Shown here: one piece after another, positions 1 through 10,869 of the stretch
How positions within the stretch are numbered: the stretch's first letter is position 1
How the letters are laid out: every line of letters begins with the position of its first letter
NCBI RefSeq assembly: GCF_029784135.1
Contig: NC_073745.1
Span: 242,139,946-242,203,945, forward strand
From: Toxorhynchites rutilus septentrionalis
Taxonomy: Eukaryota > Arthropoda > Insecta > Diptera > Culicidae
Reading direction: 5' to 3'
Length of the DNA: 64,000 nt
Translations under genes and position numbers: made by a program
The notes under the pieces: model-generated
Seen by the model: only the letters and a program-made list of their open reading frames with translations
Told to the model about the DNA's origin: nothing
The model's database searches: none

Positions 1-400
1 CGTCGATATCGCAGTTCAAGTAGAACCAATCAAATAAGAATATGATCGAATAGACGATTCCACCACACCTTGGAGTAGGATAATCGTTTTCTAATTGACT
101 TTAAACTGCATTTAACGAACACTATTTGCTATAGCTTAATAATTTCACCTAAGTTGCTTGAACAAGGTTTGGATAGAGGATTCGATGACAATTAGTTCAG
201 GCATTGTTGATCATAGAGCTGAATAAAACCATCATAAAAACGTTACAATGATGGGGAATTGTTAGTCGAGACATTTGGATCACGTAACGTTGAAGAAAGT
301 TGTCGATTTCAAGCAGTCCCCATAAAATTCATAGATTGTTATATTGAAATCTGTTAAAAAAAACAAATGAACACATTTTTTAAATGCCCAAGAAAAGGCA

Positions 401-655
401 ATGTTTTGAAGAAAACTTAAATTATGAATGGATCAATATGATGACAGTAACAATGATAAATGAAACATCCACTTGAAAAATCGAATGGTATTCATTCAAA
501 AATGGTGATTTCTAAAACCGGACAAACCATGATCATAATCGTTAAAAACATAAAAATTTTAATAGTTTCAACGCCCTATGATAGTATTAGCAACTAGAGA
601 CTTGTGGCTTTTCAACAAACCCAAACTCATATTGATTATAAGTGATATTAATGAA
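401..655 (+). repeat. Dispersed repeat, copy 1
   Basis: This stretch reappears, diverged, at 24299-24500 and 25830-25915. Shared landmarks, in order, are AATTATGAATGGATCAAT, then CGGACAAACCATGATC, then TATTAGCAACT and CTTTTCAACAAACCCAAACT. Here the blocks are contiguous; in the second copy about 1.3 kb of other sequence separates them. No convincing reading frame is present, so it is probably a non-autonomous element or a non-coding part of one. The rest of 1-1160 shows nothing I recognise. Confidence 0.55.
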
Positions 656-1184
656 GAAAAATCGATTTACATTTACTATATTTACTATAATCGATTTGCA
701 TTTACGACAAATGTAAATTATTTTTCCGACACTGTTCGGAGAGAAGCGGGTTAAATGCGCGACAATGTATAAGAACTTTGCGAGATGAAAGATGAAAACG
801 AGATGCGGTTAGTTCGACAGTATATTTTCGAGTGTTCCGTTTGGTACATATTCCAGCGTTATAAATGTTGACCGGTGGCTATCGGCGCTGAATTTGGATA
901 CAATAACAAAGGCTCCTTTTGACTGAACAATTGATTTCGCACTATTGGATGTTTGGAAAACAGAGACTTAGAAACATTCACAATCGGGTATATAAATTAG
1001 CCTTTGGCTATTCGGAAATTTGTCCGCATGATCTATGTCCCGTTATTTGTATCGTGGATTGAATCCTCTGATAATAATTGTATTTTGAATATTGGATCTA
1101 ATTGAATTATTGTTTTTTTTGTGCAGTGCGAGATACGGATTGAATTCGTTTTGTTCGAATAAAGTATGAAGATTAAACATCGGG

Positions 1185-1330
1185 TAACACAGGTTTGCTT
1201 GCGAGAGGCCGCTGCTTCTGACGGCGGGTCGGCGGCCGGTTCGGATAGCTCGGCGGCTTGGGGTCGCCTCAGTTCCTCATTCTCGTTGAATGGGGACTTC
1301 TACCACATTACATTTGGTATACATACCATT
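1185..1330 (+). repeat. Remnant of GC-rich MITE core (copy 1)
   Basis: A GC-rich island related to the cores of the MITEs at 4087-4639 and 12071-12615. It shares ACAGGTTTGC, the GCTTCTGACGGCGGGTCGG loop region and AATGGGGACTTC. Long terminal inverted repeats were not found around it, so this copy is probably truncated. It contains an 8-bp hairpin at 1207-1237 whose stem differs from, but is compensated relative to, the other two copies. Confidence 0.6.
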
Positions 1331-1905
1331 CAAAGACGGCCGAGAAAAGATGAACGATTTGCCACGTCAAGGACGACTATCCACCTTTTTAAATGATCAA
1401 AACATCGAAAAAATAAAAGGAATAAAAATAAAGGGTGCCCGGATATCGTCATTTAATTCGAGAAAGAGAGAGAGAGAGCTAGCCCGTGAATTAGTTATCT
1501 CTCACGAAACCTTTCGTCATGTTTTGGTTGGCGTTTAGGGTATGAGAAAAGTCGCAGCACGACTAGTTCCAAAAGAGCTCTATTTTCTTTAAAATTTTCA
1601 TCGCTATCAAGTGGCTGAAGCCATGCTTGAACAATAAAATTCTGATCCCACGTTCATCCAACGCATAATTACTGACGACGAAACATGAGCGTGACTTTTT
1701 CCTGTTTCCGAAAATCAAATTACCGCTTCGTGGGACCGTTCTGACAGTATTCAAGACATAAAAAAGATTTCGCTGCATGAACTGAATACAATTCCTGAAT
1801 ACAAAAAACCAAAAAACGATTCGATGACTGGGTTGTTTGTTGAAAGAGGTGTATTGCTTCAGAAGGGACCTATTTTGAAGACGATAATACAAGTTAATAA
1901 AGATG
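1325..1905 (+). pseudogene. Decayed mariner-family transposase
   Basis: Broken frames read like a Tc1/mariner transposase in order. The DNA-binding half gives a DLPRQGRLSTF-like segment followed by RELARELVISHETFRHVL and GMRKVAARLVPK. The catalytic region then begins with IITDDET, which carries the first catalytic Asp, and a short C-terminal stretch follows. Stops and frame changes are frequent, so it cannot encode a working enzyme. It directly abuts the GC-rich MITE core remnant. The exact mariner subfamily cannot be told from what remains. Confidence 0.6.
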
Positions 1906-2419
1906 ATAAATCTTTAAAGTTCATTTAGAAAACGATTTTTATATTTCACAGAATGTATGTTGATTGAAGTACTACTATTGAAATTATCCACGATCAAAGT
2001 CGTAATGAATCGATGTTTGTATATTTATTAAGTTATTCATAATCGATATGAGTCCTCTAGTATCCATAGAAAATACGAACAGTACAAAAAGGCTCGTATG
2101 ACAAATTGTTCCACGTATGTCTACGTCATTATTTGTTACAAATTGCAACGGTTATGTCAGATTGCAGCTGCGCGTAAATCAAGAGCGTCTGACCTATAAC
2201 TGACTGCCATGATTTTCCATTGCAAACACAAATAAGACTCTGTCCAACTATAAGACCACCCTAATTCTATTTCGTTGCAACACAAACAGTTAGAATTTCA
2301 ACAAGATACATTCATACATTGTTGAATGCTTATAATATAGTATATTTAACGTCAATTCCGTTCAAAAGAGTTGCTTGTTTATTTATTGTGCTTAAATATG
2401 ATAACTTCAGCTGTCCAGT

Positions 2420-3065
2420 TTCTATAAGACCACTTCAAAATTCATAAGTATTATCAATGAAAAATTCAAAACGATCGGTCGATTTACATGCCAATAATTG
2501 ATAACCTTGCCATAATAACTAATAACCTTGAAAATTGGTGTTGGAATACTATTTACCAAATTTTGTTGAACGGATTTCTCGTTATTTTTCCATTTTTCCG
2601 AAATTGCGATCTTGAGTTCTTCAATCGTGGTGTACCGTTTTCCCTCAGGATTCAAGTCTGGAGAGCGAATCGGCCAGTCCAAAAAAACTTTTTGGTCCTT
2701 AATCCATTGCTTAGTTTACTTGCTGGTATGAATAGTAGCATTGTTTTGCTGGAATGTGAATTTTTTTGTGGCGATATCCACGCAAAAATGGTAGGAAAGA
2801 GGATTCCAGAACATGTGTGTAATCCTTGAATGTTTTGAAAGCTATTTTGAGCTATCTGGTTGCATAGAATCCCGCCAAAACCATACACGAACCTCCACCA
2901 GAAATCCTGGTTGAAAAATACTGTTCCTTCTTCCGTAAATCACGCCAGTACCCGTTGAAACCATGAGGACCATACAAATTGAACTTTTTTTCGTCAGTGA
3001 ATATAACCTATCCATTGATTAACTTTTCGTTATGGTATATAGCAAAATGTATTCTTATGGAAACA
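2420..3065 (-). pseudogene. Decayed Tc3-like transposase
   Basis: Read on the - strand, conceptual fragments in several frames give, in order, FTDEKKFNLYGPHGFNGYW (first catalytic Asp region), a GGGSCMV segment, then WPIRSPDLNP, a Tc1/Tc3-type signature near the last catalytic residue, and an EELKIAISEKW helix close to the C-terminus. Frame changes and stops break it throughout. A second relic of the same family lies at 16880-17200 and shares FNGYW.DLR and the YFS.R segment. The motif CTGTCCA followed by CTATAAGACCAC occurs at about 2238 and 2411 and may mark terminal repeats, but a matching opposite end was not found. Confidence 0.65.
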
Positions 3066-4086
3066 TTTTTCATTTAAAACGAAAATGTTAAGAAGAACTT
3101 CAATTATATATTTGGAAACTCATGTTTCCCAAAACTTTGATGCAGTTTCTTGCAATTCAATATACTGTTTCTCTACCTGACTGGCCAAATGTTGTACAAA
3201 AAAGTGTTTTCCAATGTTTTTCACGGAAATTACAAAAGTACAACCTTTTTTTTTTGATGCGAACAGATTGAACAGACTTTTCACAGTCCATCTCCCTCCC
3301 AGTGACAACTGTCCGTTTTACCCCACCAGTACAATTATTTCAATAATTTAAATTTTCCACTCAAAAATGAATGAATTTTTCGTACATACCTAATATCGCT
3401 TCTCAGTTAACTCACAAACCGAAATATAACGAATTGAATTGAATTATGATATTAAACCACTCAAAATGCTTAATATCGAAGCAGCTAAAATTACATCCAC
3501 ACGCGAAATCACGTATGATTTTTGGTTTTTGTTTCTCTTTTCCACTTTTGATCAGTATTCATTGCTATAGGGTGGCTTAAATATTACAGAATAACATGTA
3601 GAATGTGTTTGTTCCGTCTACCGCCGAGTGTATGAGCGTAAACCATAAGCCCCACCCCTAGGGAGTGCAGAAACGCACACAACTGCAACAACACTTCTGT
3701 AAGCAACGCGAGCGTGTGTGCAAATGCATAAATTGCAGTCTTATTCCAACCTTCAAATCGACAACATTAAAAGTAGAGCTATTAAATAAGTTAAACTACC
3801 GAAGTGTGTTATTCTCAAACGTTGTGCCTTGTTTCCGACCGGACTTAGCTTGTTGATCCATGATAGGACCCCACCAGTGGTAATCATTTGTGGACACCTA
3901 CAAGTGTAAGATTTTCATACAGTCCACAATTCTAGACCCGACGACCGAATACCGATTTTTAGATCCGAATCCGAACAGTGTTCTCATTGACAGAAATCTG
4001 AAATTCAAAATGTAACTATACAAACCAACTACCTGTCCATATTACTCCCACTGTCTGTATTACCCGCGGTTTCTCTATCTATAATT

Positions 4087-4639
4087 GGTACTTACGTATT
4101 AGCGTCAACGGAGCCGAAATTCAACAGATAGCAATTTTATTTTTTGGACGGGCACTCAGTTATCTTTTGTGTTATTGTTGCCTTGTTATTTGCACTGTTC
4201 TACTATTTTTTAGTGCTACGAAATACCAAACTGAAAGATCGTCTCCTATGTTTCAAACTAACCGGGCAATCGGTGGACCACAGGTTTGTTTTTGCGAGAG
4301 ATCGCCGCTTCCGACGACGGGTCGGCGATCGATTCGGATTGCGTCACCTCAGCGACTTGAGGCCGCCTTGGTTCCTTATCCTCGTTAGATGGAGACATTA
4401 CATTCACCCTAGAATGAATTTCATTGCCGAAAAATAAATTCATAATGAAAATTGCGCTTCGGTGGCGCTCATAGGTGAATACCACGAATCTCAAATACGC
4501 ATTTTCGTAGCACTAAAAAATAACAAAACACTGCAAACAACAAGGCAACAACAATACCAAAGATAACTGAGTGCCTGTGCGAGCAATAAAATTGCTATCT
4601 ATTGAATTTCGGCTCCGGTGACGCTAATACGTAAGTACC
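4087..4639. mobile_element. MITE with long terminal inverted repeats (MULE-like)
   Basis: The element begins GGTACTTACGTATTAGCGTC and ends with its inverse. The inverted repeats extend about 140 bp (4087-4225 against 4500-4639) with scattered mismatches. It is flanked by the 8-bp direct repeat CTATAATT at 4079-4086 and 4640-4647. The middle carries the GC-rich core shared with 1185-1330 and 12071-12615. No transposase is encoded. Long inverted repeats and 8-9 bp duplications fit a Mutator-like non-autonomous element; hAT is the alternative for an 8-bp duplication. Confidence 0.8.
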
Positions 4640-4812
4640 CTATAATTTTATCGTCCTACTGTATGTTACTCAGGTTTGCGTCCAGAGTATTTGCTATAAA
4701 AACGATATTTAGAATTCCTTCAAAATGCGCTTTTTTGTTGACAGTTGATCTGCTTGTTTACGCGAGTGCTATGATCTTGTGTGTGTGTTTGTGTAGGACA
4801 TAATGATTGAAT

Positions 4813-4869
4813 TTTGTTTTCTTTCTTTATTAAAGAGATTTTCAGCCAAAGGCTGGTTCATCTCTAAAT
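4813..4869 (-). mobile_element. Very short 5'-truncated retroposon tail
   Basis: 57 bp lie between perfect 13-bp direct repeats ATAATGATTGAAT (4800-4812 and 4870-4882). On the - strand the insert reads AACCAGCCTTTGGCTG and ends in an A-rich AAAGAAAGAAAAC tail. This is what an extremely 5'-truncated LINE insertion looks like. Confidence 0.65.
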
Positions 4870-4882
4870 ATAATGATTGAAT

Positions 4883-6160
4883 AATTTTTGTTGCAGGTTT
4901 GTTTAGGTGACAATTAGTATCTGCACAGATTTTCACACAAATTGCAATAGTTTTGTGGGTGCTATATTTTGTTTAGTTTGAGTAAATTCGGTGTTTTGAT
5001 TTATATCATTCCATAGTTTTCATTGTAAATTGTAAATAACGATGCTATGATTTTTGCCATGACAGAAAAAATGATCATTTCTGTCATACAATATATGCTG
5101 TGAATATTATAAAACCATGATTCGTTATTTTCCATAGCATGTGAGAAAAAATTTGAAACTATTAAAGGCAGATTATATTTTTTGTGCTCCGTAATGAAAC
5201 GGATAAGGAAACGAAGAAGATGTAAAAAAGTAAGTATTTGAGCCTCGTTTCTATTTCTTGTTTCTGGATAGTTAGTTCACTCGTTCCAGTGTTATAATTG
5301 TTTTGCACACGATTCACGAAGATTTATAAAACTCCTTACTTATGGTATGCATCAAAAATAATTTCTCTGCATCTCCTGAAATTTATGTGCACAATGCACT
5401 AGCCATAGAAGCGCACTTTTCACATATTCATTACATGTCAGCCTAATAATGGAGGCAAATGTGGGGAGTATGAATAAATAATACGAAAATTCTGTTCTTG
5501 TTAATAAAACGCAAATTTAATTGCTGGATTGTTTTCACTATCAATACATACCAATTATGACTAACAAAATAATCCTTCAAATTATGAAAATAAGTCAACG
5601 CATTTAACCTCTTTGGATTCACGATTAACGCAGCTAACGCAATCACTCCTCTATTTCAGAGTTTTATCACGAACAAATGTTCATACAGAATGGGTACTGT
5701 AATATTTTTTATATAATAGGGGCACGAATTTTGTATTTTTGAAAATTGAAATCGCTCAAATGGTAAGTGAACAAGACGTCAGATTTACAGGACATATTTT
5801 CCAAAGGTCACTTCATAAAAAATTGATGAATTGGTCAATATTAGCGTCATCTGTATGTCATAGAATCCGAGATAAATATTTGTTGATAAAAAATGTTGTC
5901 TACATAATTTTATGTTCATCATTTGTACACATACTAGGATGATAAGTCATATTTTGAGCTAAACAAACAAGTTTGACGATAAATGCTATTTTTGTGGAAA
6001 AAAAAATTTCATAGGCTTAATTAGTCTTAATAGATTTTCATTAGACTTAAGTTTGAAAATATATCGACCTGAGGTGGCTTCCTACATTGGAAGGAACCGG
6101 AGTGTGTTTTTTTCAGCACTTCCTAACTTCAAAGTCAATTTGGAAATCTCCTAACTTTAG
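4883..6160. other. No recognisable gene
   Basis: AT-rich sequence with only short chance reading frames. I see no conserved protein, RNA gene or element boundary here. Confidence 0.4.
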
Positions 6161-6164
6161 CAAA

Positions 6165-6330
6165 TGTGAAGGTGATCTGACGTAGTGGTTATGTCCATAT
6201 CTCTCACGCTAAAGGTTACGAGTTCAATTCTCACTCCCGACATTCTTCCGAAATGGAAGGTAAAAGCGACGAACCAGCCAAAATTGTAGAAAGTCACTAT
6301 CATAGAGAAAAAAACCTGCAAATCCTGTTA
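6165..6330 (+). mobile_element. tRNA-derived SINE-like fragment
   Basis: GACGTAGTGGTTATGTCC resembles a degenerate RNA polymerase III A box, and GAGTTCAATTCTCAC about 35 bp later resembles a B box (GGTTCRANNC type). The tRNA-like part is followed by unrelated sequence, as in SINE bodies. Target duplications were not identified. Confidence 0.4.
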
Positions 6331-7159
6331 ACTGCTCGCTGTCTAGAGTGAATAGAAATCTAAAATTGCATTTTCTATATTTTCGCCAGCGGCAATAATT
6401 GAAAAACGGGTGGACTTTAAGTTGCAATATTTCACATCTCTTCAGTGTCTGTAAAGCATGCACTGCATTTGCATTTCGGTTCAGCGGTTTAGGCGCACCT
6501 GCTTCGCAACGGTGTATGTGCCTCGCCGCTTCATTAGTTGCTTGTTATTGACTGTATAGAACAAATGTATAGAAAAAATGAGAATGCTTTCAGGGTTACT
6601 CATTTTAATTAATCCACGGACTACACAATTGTAATATATAACATATCAAACATCTTAGATACATCTCAATTTGTTTGGTATGTAAATCATCAAAATCCAT
6701 TCATTTGAGCCGATCCGATTCAACGTGACATGTTGCATCATTATCACTACATTACTTGCCCTTTAACTTTATTCCATACAAACGTAATCTGCTTTCTGAT
6801 TTGACACCATTACTACAAGATATAGTCCTACGTCAAAAGGTCAATGTTCCGTAATACTACATCTAAAAAGCTAAGAAGGGGTGGATTGAGGAATGTTATG
6901 GCCCAGATTGAGTTGAGCTGGAATATTCAAAGTATGAATGCGAAGTTATGGACGAGGAAGCAAATGGCAATTTTAATGTCTTGTGCATACTTCTGGGACA
7001 ACAAGTAACATCAAATAACCTTGTTTTTTTCTGAAAATATGGGAGCTATAAAGGCCTTACATGCCAAATCGATAAAATGGTTCTCAGATTTTCGTGAAAA
7101 CTGGCAGTTTCGTTCCTAATCGCAGAATATAAAACTCGTATTTTCCATGTTTTTCGTTA

Positions 7160-7970
7160 GGGTAACCATTTCCATTTTAGAGTGGTCCAAAAAATTTTCC
7201 TCTTTTTCTGAAAAATGACTTTTTTTATGGAATATTTTGAAACTTTTGAACTACTAAACCGATTCAGATGATCAATATATCAAATTAAAGCCAATTAGTT
7301 AGTTTTCCTAGAGAATATATTATACAAGCAGAAAAAGGATATATTTTATATTTTTTTATTTTTTCAATGGGCACCCTCATTTTAATTTTAAGGTGGTCCG
7401 AAAAATCATTTTCCCCCTTCTTCCAAAAAAGCCTTTTTTCAAAAATGTATGACTTGAAATACACGACCGATTCAGATGATTGACATATCAAATTAAATCA
7501 ATTCAGCTAGTACTTTTTGAAAAAATATTGTACTTGCAATTTAATTGAAACACTATTTTCGTTATTATCGATTGGTTTTGTTTTTCCTTGTTTATATGGC
7601 CTTAAACTTAAGGGCGTTATATCTTTTTATATTTTTTCTTGAGAGTTGAAGTTTTTTTACATGACATTTCCATTTCCATACTCAGCTTTCAAAAAAATAT
7701 ATTAAAAAATATAGCAGCCTTGGTCCCGAAACCATGTAAACTATAAACAAAAAAAAAACAAATACAATCACTAATTGCGAAAACAAAATCCATTGTTTTG
7801 AGAGTGTAATATTTTTTCAAAAAAATTGTTTTTTTACCCACGAAGCGGTAATTTGTCTCATTGTCGTTCAAAATAAAAAAAAATCCTGTACTGGTGCTAC
7901 TGAACCGATTTAGATGATCGTCATTTCAAATTGAAGGCAATTAACTAGATTGATTTTCAAGACTAGAACA
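7160..7970 (+). repeat. Diverged tandem repeat, about 210 bp unit
   Basis: Two adjacent units (about 7165-7320 and 7380-7520) and a partial third (about 7865-7970) share a GTGGTCCRAAAAA block and a CCGATTCAGATGAT block followed by ATATCAAATTAAA. T- and A-rich sequence fills the spaces. No coding potential is visible. Confidence 0.55.
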
Positions 7971-7984
7971 TTGCCTCAATCTAT

Positions 7985-8765
7985 TAGGTGTACCGGTAAG
8001 TTTCTTCGGTTTTACAACAGATGGCGTAACTTAATTATTATTCCAGTGAATCAAATTTCCAGACATTCGTCGGGAAACTACTGTCATTGCGCGTCTTTTG
8101 CAGTATACGTCAAAAAGTTGAAGCGTAAACAACATAGTTTTTTGCCACTTCGAATATATCGATTTTCGTACTAGCGTTGGCTGAACACATTTCATCTTTG
8201 GCAGTAATTATGCCAGTTCGTGTGCTGGAGAGTCAAATGCGCTAATAAAGAGCTGTTTTAAAAGCTTTATAATGGCTTGTATGTATGCGAGCAGACATCG
8301 CTTTCTGTTTTCTTTTCTCATTTCATTTGGGATTGTGCCAACAAAAAATCCATATGACGTCAATGGGGATCGAACCAAGGCCGGCTGGAATGCAAAGCTG
8401 TTTCACACGACCACGCTGGATGCTCGGCCACATGTCGCGAAACCGTTCAAAACATACTTGGAAACGCTGAAATGGGAGGTCCTATCCCACCCGCCGTATT
8501 ATCCAGACATTGCTCCGTTCGATTACTATCTTCTACGATCGATGCAACATGGCCTGATGACCAGCACTTCTCCAGTTTTGATGAAGTCAAAAATTGGATC
8601 GATTCGTGGTTAGCCGATAAACCGGCCGATTATTACCGCAAAGGGAACCGTGAATTGTCAGAAAGATGGGAAAAAGTTATGACTAGCGATGGGCAATACT
8701 TTGATTATTGAATTTGTAACCATTTTTGCAGAATAAAGCATTGACTTTTGAAAAAAAAGATGAAA
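7985..8765 (+). pseudogene. Deleted and frameshifted mariner (Mos1-like) element
   Basis: The left end TTAGGTGTACCGGTAAGTTT resembles a mariner terminal repeat. The N-terminal and central coding regions are mostly deleted. From about 8395 the frame reads DARPHVAKPFKTYLETLKWE and then YYPDIAPFDYYLLRSMQHGL, which covers the second and third catalytic regions of DD34D mariners. A frame change near 8560 leads into DQHFSSFDEVKNWIDSW and a C-terminus ending SDGQYFDY at 8711. It is a non-functional relic. Confidence 0.75.
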
Positions 8766-8779
8766 CTGAAGTGTGTTGG

Positions 8780-9180
8780 AATACTGGGTACAAGTTTGGG
8801 CCGCGTTCCATGTAGCCCACATGAGCTTACAAAAAAGCATCCAAGTCGATATGCTCTCCGGGCTTTTCAACCAGAGGAATATTTAACGATTACTCATCTT
8901 TGATCCTGACAGATCACATTGACTGTGCAGACATATTAGCGAAACCTTGCATCAACACACCTCTTCGAGTGACGCCGCATTAGGAATTTTTCCGCCGATA
9001 GAATAACCGCACCACCTATGGTATGAACAATCCACTGGACTGCTGTCGTATATTCAAATAAGTGTCTTATATGTTTGATATGAGTATATAATACTGTTTA
9101 GGCTAAGACTTAGTAGATAACATCTGTAGGATTTTATGTCAAAAATAAATGAACAAATAAATAAATAAATTTATTAACCG
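8780..9180 (+). pseudogene. 3' end of a Jockey/CR1-like LINE
   Basis: Degenerate frames give a DPDRS segment and a region resembling the R-I-E-Y-H-R-T-x-Y-G-x-N-N-P-L C-terminus of mosquito Jockey/CR1 reverse transcriptases. The sequence ends in AAATAAATGAACAAATAAAT, an A-rich tail typical of LINE 3' ends. The upstream part is missing, so this is a 5'-truncated copy. Confidence 0.5.
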
Positions 9181-9819
9181 AAATCGAATTATGTCTTTAA
9201 AATATATTTTTGAGGATACTATAAACAACTTTTTTTAATTTTATTAAAGATATCCCGAGATAGTAAAGAGCTTTCTGGATTGCGACACTTGATTTGAATT
9301 CGACCATCGAATACTTGATAACTCCGAGGTAATATTCTCCAGTGGTATATGCGTGATACAGATAATTTCTAAGATATAGTTCGGATATCGGAACCGAACT
9401 AAAATATTGAACATTTTAAGTTCCTTTTCAAAGAAAATAATCCTTTCATATTTTGAGGTTATTGATATAAGGCTGGTTATTGGTTTCGATCAATAATTAA
9501 TCTATGTTAGTTTAATTACTAATGCTCTCCTTCAGCAGGATAGCAAGACTTTAAGTGCATCGAATTGACTGTACCACCATGGCTAATATCTTTCGATTTG
9601 AAATCCTTTCACCGTAAACCACATCTCCTTTAAAAAAGAGCACACATTTCAAAACACGGTTGAACACTCAAAACACACGGGTACCATATATCATGATTTC
9701 AAGCTTTTTCTATTTCTCCATATTTAGAAAAATTCGTTACGCTCATTCATCGTTTTTTTGTTTGTTTTATTGAGTGAAACAAAATAGTCAGCATACGTTT
9801 TATCCGTAAGTTGCACGAT

Positions 9820-9917
9820 GAAATCTCCGGAGATGATATGCCAGGAAGGAACGCGTGAACGAGAAACAAAAGGGAAAAACACAAACCAAACACGCCAGAA
9901 CGAGTCCAAAGGAGTGC
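9820..9917 (+). repeat. 98-bp inverted repeat, left arm
   Basis: This block is repeated in inverse orientation at 11493-11590 with one mismatch by eye. It begins GAAATCTCCGGAGATGATAT and ends AAAGGAGTGC. The two arms bracket the Awh promoter region and first exon. The segment encodes nothing recognisable. Confidence 0.85.
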
Positions 9918-10252
9918 TCAAAAACATAACTTTTACTACCGCTTCCCGTGCCGCTGCGCTATTGCCCTGGCCGGGTAGTGTGAAATTGAGAACTGCATGG
10001 GTAACCTTCTGAGGCATTCCCGTCCTGCTCCGTTTCCGTAGAGTGGGTCGGGAGAAGGCAAACCGAAGCAGAAGAGTCGTGTATGTTTCAGGGAGGGTGA
10101 CACGAGCATAAATACAAACAAGGGGGAAATCATAAAAGCAACATTATGCGCCGGTGGGGTGAAATTCCGTGCGCGCTAACTGCCACGGCGGTAGGATGGT
10201 GCCGGAGAGGAACGATCGCCCATATACTTTACCCGAGCTGCGTAGGTAGAGC

Positions 10253-10280
10253 ATAAATAGAAGGGGCGTGTTATGTCAGT
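10253..10280 (+). promoter_or_regulatory. Candidate Awh core promoter
   Basis: ATAAATA at 10253-10259 is a possible TATA element, and TCAGT at 10276-10280 is an arthropod initiator-like motif. Spacing from the TATA start to the initiator A is about 25 bp, slightly short of the usual 30. The Met-Lys exon lies about 590 bp downstream, so the implied 5' leader is about 590 nt. Confidence 0.35.
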
Positions 10281-10869
10281 GGTAAATTTCTTTCAATTCG
10301 TCTCTACCTCCCGCTCTCGAAGATCCGAAAGCTTTGGTGGGTATATTTTTATGTACATGCTTTGGGAGAGCGAGAGCGCAAGAGTGATACTCGGTATGTT
10401 GAGGATGAGAATGCGGTCTGAGACTCGGTTCAGTCTAGCATTGAAGTCTGTTGAGAAAGGATGCTGAGCCGAGTGTCGTAGTTCGGAGATACCTGGATGG
10501 AAAAGTGATTTGCCGTTGGTGTGATGCCTGAATGACTTACCTGTGTCATGTCTTTATCTGAACTGAAAACGGAGTGAATATCGTTAGTTGTGAAGTGTTA
10601 TTCGGAGCGTCATGTTCTGAGAGTAAATTTTTGGGTTGTTGTGGTCAGTGGACAGTTACTCAAAGATATTCAAGTGCAAAACGAAGTTTGGATTAAGATC
10701 GACTGCAAAATTTGCAATGGTGATCTGTGATTGACCGATATTTGAGTGATTGCAAAGAAAATCAAACAATACATTCGAGTGCAAACAAAGTGACAAAATA
10801 CAAGAAGTGACATTTCTGCGGAGCACGGATATTATTCAAACAAGAAAAATAACACACGAGTAGACTAAA

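Noticed and set aside
3590..3960. Possible solo LTR (AC-rich block with ATTAAATAAG and a CCCGACGACC phrase)
   Set aside because: No second LTR, no target duplication and no clear TG...CA ends were found, so a retrovirus-like element is not supported.
10273..10467. Upstream ORF in the Awh leader
   Set aside because: Its ATG lies just upstream of the likely start site and the peptide is unremarkable.
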